64,000 nt of DNA from Massilia sp. UMI-21 (GTDB taxonomy: Bacteria; Pseudomonadota; Gammaproteobacteria; Burkholderiales; Burkholderiaceae_D), in contig CP063848.1 in assembly GCA_015277795.1 (NCBI GenBank), positions 744,001 to 808,000 of the forward strand, read 5' to 3'. The notes beneath the pieces are model-generated. The model ran no database searches. It was given only the letters and a program-made list of their open reading frames with translations, and was not told the origin of the DNA. The first letter of the stretch is position 1; each line of letters begins with the position of its first letter. Positions 58,647 through 64,000 of this stretch are shown one piece after another. The position numbers were made by a program, and so were the translations under genes.

Positions 58647-60626
58647 TCAAATCAAGCGGCTCTCGGCCCGGCTGACGGCTTCGCCTTCACCACGCAACAC
58701 CAGCACATCGCCCGTCAGCAGCACCGTCTCCGGGTCGAAGTGCAGGCTTTGCCCATTGCGCCGCAGGGTGGTCACCTCGGCCCCGAATTCCTCCAGCGCC
58801 AGCTCCCGGACCGGCTTGCCGATGCCGATGGCGCCGCTGTGCAGCGTCACCGAATGCAGGCGCACATAGGTGTGTTCCAGGTCGTCCGAGACGTCGCTGG
58901 CGCCGTGGAAGTAGCCGCGCAGCGAGGCGTAGCGCTCGTCGCGCGCCACCTGCACGCGGTGCACCACGCGCCGCAGCGGCACGCCCATCGTCACCAGCGC
59001 GTGCGAAGCCAGCATCAGGCTGCTCTCCAGCGCTTCCGGCACCACCTCGGTGGCGCCGGCCTTCTTGAGTACGTCGAGGTCGCTGTCGTCGTGGCTGCGC
59101 ACGATCACGGCCAGGTTCGGCGCCAGTTCGTGCACCAGGTGCAGCACCTTCAGCGCCAGCCGGGTGTCGGCGAAGGTGATCACCAGGGCGCTGGCGCGGT
59201 GGATGCCGGCCGCGATCAGGCTCTCGCGGCGCGCCGCGTCGCCGTAGGAGACGTTGGCGCCGGCGCTCTGGGCTTCCTGCACCCGTTCCGGGTCCAGGTC
59301 GAGCGCGTACCAGGGCAGTTTCTCTTCGGAGAGCAGGGTCGCCAGGCTCTGGCCGCTGCGCCCGAAGCCGGCCACGATCACGTGCTTCTGGGTCTTCATG
59401 GTGCGGCTGGCGAGCTGGGTCAGCTGCAGCGACTGCATCATCCACTCGTTCGAGGCGAGCTTCATGACGATCCGGTCCATGTTCTCGATCATGAAGGGCG
59501 CGAGCAGCATCGACAGCACCATCGAGGCCAGCACCAGCTGGATCAGGAAGGGATCGACCAGGTTCGAGCCCATCGCCAGGTTGAGCAGCACGAAGCCGAA
59601 TTCGCCGGCCTGCGCCAGCGCCAGGCCGGTGCGCATCGCCACGCCGTCGCTCGAACCGAAGGCTTTCGCCAACGCCGCGATGATCGCGAACTTGAGCATG
59701 ACCGGAAAGATCACCAGCGCCAGCACCACCCACCAGTGCTGCAGCACCAGCTGCAGGTTGAGCAGCATGCCCACCGTGATGAAGAACAGCCCGAGCAGCA
59801 CGTCGCGGAAGGGCTTGATGTCTTCTTCCACCTGGTGCTTGTACTGGGTCTCGGAGATCAGCATGCCCGCAACAAACGCCCCCAGCGCCAGCGACAGGCC
59901 GGCCTGTTCGGTAATCCAGGCCAGGCCGAGCGTCACCAGTAGCAGGTTGAGCATGAACAGCTCCTGCGAGCGGCGCTTGGCGACGATGGTGAACCACCTG
60001 CGCATCAGGTTCTGGCCGAACTTCAGGAGCAGGGCCAGCACGAAGGCGGCCTTCAGCGCCGCCCAGCCGAGCGTGATGGCCAGTTCCTCGGCCGGCCGCG
60101 CCAGCGACGGAATCATGATCAGGAGCGGCACCACGGCGAGATCCTGGAACAGCAGGATGCCGATGATCCGGCGGCCGTGCTCGCTTTCCAGCTCCAGGCG
60201 CTCGGTCAGCATCTTGACCACGATGGCGGTGGACGACATGGCCAGCGCGCCGCCCAGGGCGAAGGCGGCCTGCCAGCTCACGTGGAGTTCGGGCGCCCAC
60301 CAGGAAATGAACAATCCGAAGGCCATTGCCGCCGCAATTGTCAATACGACTTGAGCCAGACCCAGGCCGAAAACGATGCGCCGCATCGATTTGAGCTGGG
60401 CCAGGGAGAACTCGAGCCCGATCGAAAACATCAGGAAGACCACCCCGAATTCGGCCAGCGTATGGGTGGCGGGACTGTCGTCCGCAAGCGCGAGTGCATG
60501 GGGGCCGATCAATACGCCGACGGCCAGATAGCCGAGCATCGGCGGCAGGTGCAGCATCCGGAAGGCGACCACGCCCAGCACGGCGCAGCCCAGCAGGAGC
60601 AGGGTTAGTTCAAGTCCGGAATGCAT
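58647..60626 (-). CDS. CPA2 monovalent cation:proton antiporter with RCK domain (KefB/KefC type)
   Basis: A 659-residue inner-membrane transporter. About twelve membrane spans (residues 1-385) include the ion-binding region with QDLAVVPLL (Asp) and the family motif FMFSIGLEF-like FLMFSIGLEFSLAQL. A Rossmann TrkA-N/RCK domain (about 405-530; HVIVAGFGRSGQSLA) and a TrkA-C domain (about 570-655) follow. It should move K+ or Na+ against H+ under nucleotide control. The start at 60626 is preceded by GGGGAAG. Divergent from kdsD-kdsC-lptCAB, as in many betaproteobacteria. Confidence 0.92.
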   Translation of the reverse strand: MHSGLELTLLLLGCAVLGVVAFRMLHLPPMLGYLAVGVLIGPHALALADDSPATHTLAEFGVVFLMFSIGLEFSLAQLKSMRRIVFGLGLAQVVLTIAAAMAFGLFISWWAPELHVSWQAAFALGGALAMSSTAIVVKMLTERLELESEHGRRIIGILLFQDLAVVPLLIMIPSLARPAEELAITLGWAALKAAFVLALLLKFGQNLMRRWFTIVAKRRSQELFMLNLLLVTLGLAWITEQAGLSLALGAFVAGMLISETQYKHQVEEDIKPFRDVLLGLFFITVGMLLNLQLVLQHWWVVLALVIFPVMLKFAIIAALAKAFGSSDGVAMRTGLALAQAGEFGFVLLNLAMGSNLVDPFLIQLVLASMVLSMLLAPFMIENMDRIVMKLASNEWMMQSLQLTQLASRTMKTQKHVIVAGFGRSGQSLATLLSEEKLPWYALDLDPERVQEAQSAGANVSYGDAARRESLIAAGIHRASALVITFADTRLALKVLHLVHELAPNLAVIVRSHDDSDLDVLKKAGATEVVPEALESSLMLASHALVTMGVPLRRVVHRVQVARDERYASLRGYFHGASDVSDDLEHTYVRLHSVTLHSGAIGIGKPVRELALEEFGAEVTTLRRNGQSLHFDPETVLLTGDVLVLRGEGEAVSRAESRLI

Positions 60627-60722
60627 CTTCCCCAGGTGTTGTTGTCGTGTTCTTGTTGTAGGCTTTGACGCAGTTTGTTACGACTGGCAAGTTTTTTGCT
60701 TTCCCAATTCGTTTATACTGCC

Positions 60723-61748
60723 ATGATGAGTGTAACCCATGAAAAAATAATGCTGAAAAGTTTTGACGCGGACCAGGCCCGCCGTGTGCTGGAGCTGGGT
60801 CGCGAGACCCTCGCCATCGAAGCCGACGCCATTCGCGCCCTGCATGCGCGCCTGGGTGACGACGACAGTTTCGTGCGCGCCGTCGGGCTGCTGTACGGCT
60901 GCACCGGGCGCGTGGTGGTCTCGGGCATGGGCAAATCGGGTCACATCGGCCGCAAGATCGCCGCCACCCTGGCCTCGACCGGCACCCCGGCCATGTTCGT
61001 GCACCCGGGCGAAGCCGCCCACGGCGACCTCGGCATGGTGACGGCGCACGACGTGTTCATTGCCATCTCGAATTCGGGCGAGTCGGCCGAGTTGCTGGAA
61101 ATCCTGCCGGCCATCAAGCGCATGGGCACGCCCGTCATGGCGATGACCGGCAAGCCGCATTCGCGCCTGGCCAAGCTGTCCGAGATCCACCTCGACATCT
61201 CGGTGGCCAAGGAAGCCTGCACCCTCAACCTGGCGCCGACCACCAGCACCACCGTCACCCTGGCGATGGGCGACGCGCTGGCCGTGGCCTTGCTCGATGC
61301 GCGCGGTTTCCGCGAGGAAGACTTCGCAATGTCGCACCCGGGCGGCGCCCTGGGCCGCCGCCTGCTGACCCATGTGCGCGACGTGATGCGCAGCGGCGAC
61401 GCGATCCCGGCGGTGTCGCCGGATGCCCCGCTGACGCGCGCGCTGCTCGAAATCAGCCAGAAGGGCATGGGCATGACCGCCATCGTCGACGCAGAACGGC
61501 GTCCGGTCGGCGTGTTCACCGACGGCGACCTGCGCCGCCTGATCGAACGCGTGCAGGACTTCTCCAACATCACGATTCGCGACGTGATGCACGCGAACCC
61601 GCGCCGCGTCCATCCGGAACAGCTGGCGGTCGATGCAGTCGCCGTGATGGAAGAATTCCGCATCAACCAGATGCTGGTCGTCGACGGCGACGACCGCCTG
61701 GTCGGTGCGCTCCACATCCACGACCTGACCCGCGCGAAGGTCATCTGA
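60723..61748 (+). CDS. kdsD: D-arabinose 5-phosphate isomerase
   Basis: Converts ribulose 5-phosphate to arabinose 5-phosphate for Kdo synthesis. 341 residues from 60723: SIS domain (about 45-180; GMGKSGHIGRKIAATLASTGTP, HPGEAAHGDLGM, SNSGESAELLEILP) and a C-terminal CBS pair (about 220-340; VFTDGDLRRLIE, MLVVDGDDRLVGALHIHDL). A second start at 60750 (MLKSFDADQ) gives 332 residues, nearer the usual 328, and TATACT at 60714-60719 could be a -10 box that would favour it. First gene of a five-gene lipopolysaccharide operon. Confidence 0.93.
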   Translation: MMSVTHEKIMLKSFDADQARRVLELGRETLAIEADAIRALHARLGDDDSFVRAVGLLYGCTGRVVVSGMGKSGHIGRKIAATLASTGTPAMFVHPGEAAHGDLGMVTAHDVFIAISNSGESAELLEILPAIKRMGTPVMAMTGKPHSRLAKLSEIHLDISVAKEACTLNLAPTTSTTVTLAMGDALAVALLDARGFREEDFAMSHPGGALGRRLLTHVRDVMRSGDAIPAVSPDAPLTRALLEISQKGMGMTAIVDAERRPVGVFTDGDLRRLIERVQDFSNITIRDVMHANPRRVHPEQLAVDAVAVMEEFRINQMLVVDGDDRLVGALHIHDLTRAKVI

Positions 61749-62302
61749 TGAGTGAACCGATGAGCAACCTGGACACTTCGCTTCAACACATGCAGCGCGC
61801 CGCGCGCGTGAAAGTCATGATCTTCGACGTCGACGGCGTGCTCACCGACGGCAGCCTGACCTATGGCCCGGAGGGCGAGGTCACCAAGACCTTCAACGTG
61901 CTCGACGGCCTCGGCATCCAGCTGCTGAACAAGACCGGCGTCAAGACCGCCATCATCAGCGCGCGCAAGTCGCCGATCGTGCTCAAGCGCGCCGCCGACC
62001 TGGGCATCGGGCACGTCTACCAGGGCATCCACGACAAGCGCGTCGGCTTCGCCGAACTGCTCGCGGCTACCGGCGTCGCGCCCGAGGAATGCGGCTACAT
62101 CGGCGACGACGTGATCGACCTGCCGCTGTTCACCCGCGTGGGCTTTGCGGTCACCGTGCCCTCGGGCCACCCGGAAGTGCGGCACCGCGCGCACTACGTC
62201 ACGAACAACGCGGGCGGCCGCGGCGCCGTGCGCGAGGTCTGCGACCTCGTGATGCGCGCCCAGGGCACCTACGAACAGGCGCTCGCGCCGTATTTCGCCT
62301 AG
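61748..62302 (+). CDS. kdsC: 3-deoxy-D-manno-octulosonate 8-phosphate phosphatase KdsC
   Basis: HAD phosphatase that makes Kdo from Kdo-8-phosphate. 184 residues: motif I MIFDVDGVLTDGSL, motif II TAIISARKS, and the metal Asp pair GYIGDDVIDLPLF. The start overlaps the kdsD stop by one base (TGATG), coupling the two consecutive Kdo steps. Confidence 0.94.
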   Translation: MSEPMSNLDTSLQHMQRAARVKVMIFDVDGVLTDGSLTYGPEGEVTKTFNVLDGLGIQLLNKTGVKTAIISARKSPIVLKRAADLGIGHVYQGIHDKRVGFAELLAATGVAPEECGYIGDDVIDLPLFTRVGFAVTVPSGHPEVRHRAHYVTNNAGGRGAVREVCDLVMRAQGTYEQALAPYFA

Positions 62303-62320
62303 CGCGGGAACGCCCGGGAC

Positions 62321-62920
62321 ATGGTCAACTACAAGCGCACCGCCCACCGCTGGAAACTGCTGGCGATCATGATGCTCGCGGCCTTCTGCGCCTTCGGCAG
62401 CTTCTGGCTGGTGCAGCTGATGGAGCGCGCGGACGGCGACGCCCGCCTTGGCGGACCGATGAGCGAACCGGATTACATCGTCGAGAACTTTTCGGTCGTG
62501 CGCATGACCGAGGAGGGCAAGCCGAGCTACGTGGTATCGGGCAAGCGCCTGGCCCATACGCCGCTGGGCGACGTGTCCCAGGTCGAGCAGCCGGTGATGC
62601 AGGCCATGACACCGGGCCGCCCGCGCATGACCATCGTCGCCAAGCGCGCCGAGATCTTCCACGAAGAGCACCGCGTCGAACTGCTCGGCCAGGTCGACGT
62701 GCAGCGCCCGGCCACGCCCACCAGCGAAGCGCTGCGCGTGCAGACCGAGGCGCTCACCGTGCTGCCCGACGAAGAAATCCTCAAGACCAAGCGCCCGATC
62801 CAGATGCAGCTCGGCGCGGCGACCGTGACCGGCACCGGCATGGTGGCCAACAACGCGACCCAGCAGCTGCACCTCGCGAGCCGCGGCCAGATCGTTTATC
62901 CGCCACGCGCGCGCCAATAG
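62321..62920 (+). CDS. lptC: LPS export system protein LptC
   Basis: Bitopic inner-membrane component of the Lpt bridge that receives LPS from LptBFG and hands it to LptA. 199 residues: one N-terminal span (about 13-34) then the beta-jellyroll domain (PDYIVENFSVVRMTEEGKPSY...). It sits 18 bp after kdsC. Confidence 0.92.
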   Translation: MVNYKRTAHRWKLLAIMMLAAFCAFGSFWLVQLMERADGDARLGGPMSEPDYIVENFSVVRMTEEGKPSYVVSGKRLAHTPLGDVSQVEQPVMQAMTPGRPRMTIVAKRAEIFHEEHRVELLGQVDVQRPATPTSEALRVQTEALTVLPDEEILKTKRPIQMQLGAATVTGTGMVANNATQQLHLASRGQIVYPPRARQ

Positions 62921-62961
62921 CGCGCCAATAAGCGCGCAGCGCGTCAACCAGGACAAGCAAC

Positions 62962-63516
62962 ATGAAAAACATCATCGCAGCCGCACTCCTCAGCCTGGTC
63001 GCCTTCGGCGCCTCGGCGGAGCGTGCCGATTCGCTCAAGCAGGCCGTGATCAACTTCGACTCGCTCGACGTCGACGAGGTCACCCAGACCCGCATCCTGA
63101 CCGGCAACGTCGTGCTCACGCGCGGCACGCTGGTCCTCAAGTCCGACCGCGCCCTGATGAAGGAAACGCCGGAAGGCTACCTCACCGTCACGCTCACGGC
63201 CAACAGCGGCAAGGCCGCCACCTTCCGCCAGAAGCGCGACGGCGGCCCCGACCTGTGGGTCGAGGGCCAGGCCCAGCGCATCGAATACGACGAGCGCGCC
63301 GAACTGGTCAAGCTGTTCACCAATGCCGAAGTGCGCGAACTGGAAAACGGGCGCATGACCAACGAGATCAAGGGGCCCTTCATCTCCTACGACAACCGCC
63401 GCGAAGTCGCGCAGGTGCGCAACGACGCCAGCGGCGCCAGCAAGGTGGGCGGTGGCCGCGGCACGCTGATCATCGCGCCACGCCGCCCGGCACCAAGCGA
63501 GGGCGCCAAGCAATGA
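62962..63516 (+). CDS. lptA: LPS transport periplasmic protein LptA
   Basis: Soluble beta-jellyroll protein forming the periplasmic bridge for LPS. 184 residues: signal peptide (residues 1-19, ending FGASA), then the OstA-like domain (VTQTRILTGNVVLTRGTLVLKSDRALM). The stop overlaps the lptB start (ATGA). The 41 bp before the start include GGACAAG as a ribosome binding site. Confidence 0.93.
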   Translation: MKNIIAAALLSLVAFGASAERADSLKQAVINFDSLDVDEVTQTRILTGNVVLTRGTLVLKSDRALMKETPEGYLTVTLTANSGKAATFRQKRDGGPDLWVEGQAQRIEYDERAELVKLFTNAEVRELENGRMTNEIKGPFISYDNRREVAQVRNDASGASKVGGGRGTLIIAPRRPAPSEGAKQ

Positions 63517-64000
63517 CGAGCGCGCGCGAAGGCTGCAGCACCCTGATCGTCAAGGGCCTGCAGAAGAGCTACGGCAAGCGCCTGGTGGTGCGCGACGTGT
63601 CGCTGCAGGTGGAATGCGGCGAGGTGGTCGGCCTGCTGGGCCCGAACGGCGCCGGCAAGACCACCTCGTTCTACATGATCGTCGGGCTGGTGCCCTCGGA
63701 CGCCGGCACCATCGACATCAACGGTACCGACATTTCGAGCCTGCCGATCCACCGCCGCGCGGTGCTGGGCCTGTCCTACCTGCCGCAGGAAGCCTCGGTG
63801 TTCCGCAGGCTGACGGTGGAGGAGAACATCCGCGCCGTGCTGGAACTGCAGCGCGTGGACGGCAAGCCGCTTTCCAAGGACCAGATCAACGAACGCCTCG
63901 ATACCCTGCTGGCCGAACTGCAGATCGAGAAGCTGCGCGAGAACCCGGCGCTGTCGCTGTCGGGCGGCGAGCGGCGGCGCGTGGAGATCGCGCGCGCGCT
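63513..64000 (+). CDS. lptB: LPS export ABC transporter ATP-binding protein LptB (truncated by window end)
   Basis: ATPase that powers LPS extraction with LptFG. The first 162 codons are present: Walker A GLLGPNGAGKTTSFY, Q-loop YLPQEASVFRRLT and the start of the ABC signature LSLSGGERRRVEIARA. The Walker B lies beyond base 64000. It begins within the last codons of lptA. Confidence 0.94.
   Translation, partial: MTSAREGCSTLIVKGLQKSYGKRLVVRDVSLQVECGEVVGLLGPNGAGKTTSFYMIVGLVPSDAGTIDINGTDISSLPIHRRAVLGLSYLPQEASVFRRLTVEENIRAVLELQRVDGKPLSKDQINERLDTLLAELQIEKLRENPALSLSGGERRRVEIARA

Overview
The window is chromosomal DNA of a high-GC betaproteobacterium, most likely an Oxalobacteraceae member close to Massilia/Telluria. 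This is inferred from gene order and protein flavour, not from a search. The pointers are a HemB without the zinc cysteines, system II cytochrome c maturation (ResB/CcsB), pilMNOPQ followed by aroK-aroB, the order lolB-ispE-tRNA-Gln-prs-rplY-pth, and a KefB-type antiporter beside kdsD-kdsC-lptCAB.

Layout. 0-8.5 kb: C-terminus of an unknown protein, a Tat-exported tyrosinase, hemB and engB on the minus strand, then a cytochrome c4 with resB-ccsB. 8.5-13.5 kb: a periplasmic oxidative-stress locus in which hiuH and an HbpS/GlcG-like gene diverge from an HprRS-type two-component system followed by msrPQ, with a 16-bp dyad in the divergent promoter. 13.6-18 kb: lysA, lptM, cyaY and the PBP1a gene. 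18-28.4 kb: pilMNOPQ, an Ig-like lipoprotein, an in-frame aroK-aroB fusion and dgt. 28.6-32.7 kb: mutM, a dynamin-like GTPase and mutY. 32.7-42.5 kb: TPR lipoprotein, lolB, ispE, tRNA-Gln, prs, rplY, pth, a DUF3857/transglutaminase protein and a patatin-like lipase.

Accessory block, 42.5-56.3 kb. First comes a compact three-gene cassette (PAAR protein, Cys/His enzyme-like protein, membrane-anchored small protein) that looks like an orphan type VI secretion effector-immunity module. After ychF there is a lower-GC integrative element: tyrosine integrase, AlpA-like regulator, MobV relaxase, and cargo made of a VRR-NUC-type nuclease and a membrane/coiled-coil protein. Its right end is cut by an IS21-family element that also removes the start of a subclass B3 metallo-beta-lactamase gene. 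That gene is split again by an IS3-family element with 12-bp terminal repeats and a TTAC target duplication, so its original sequence can be rebuilt.

56.3-64 kb returns to core genes: a MOSC protein, a diguanylate cyclase, a CPA2 antiporter and kdsD-kdsC-lptC-lptA-lptB (lptB cut by the window end). A family of intergenic palindromic repeats ending in the sequence CCGCCCACCCTACG lies in five intergenic regions. No rRNA, CRISPR array or phage structural genes were seen.
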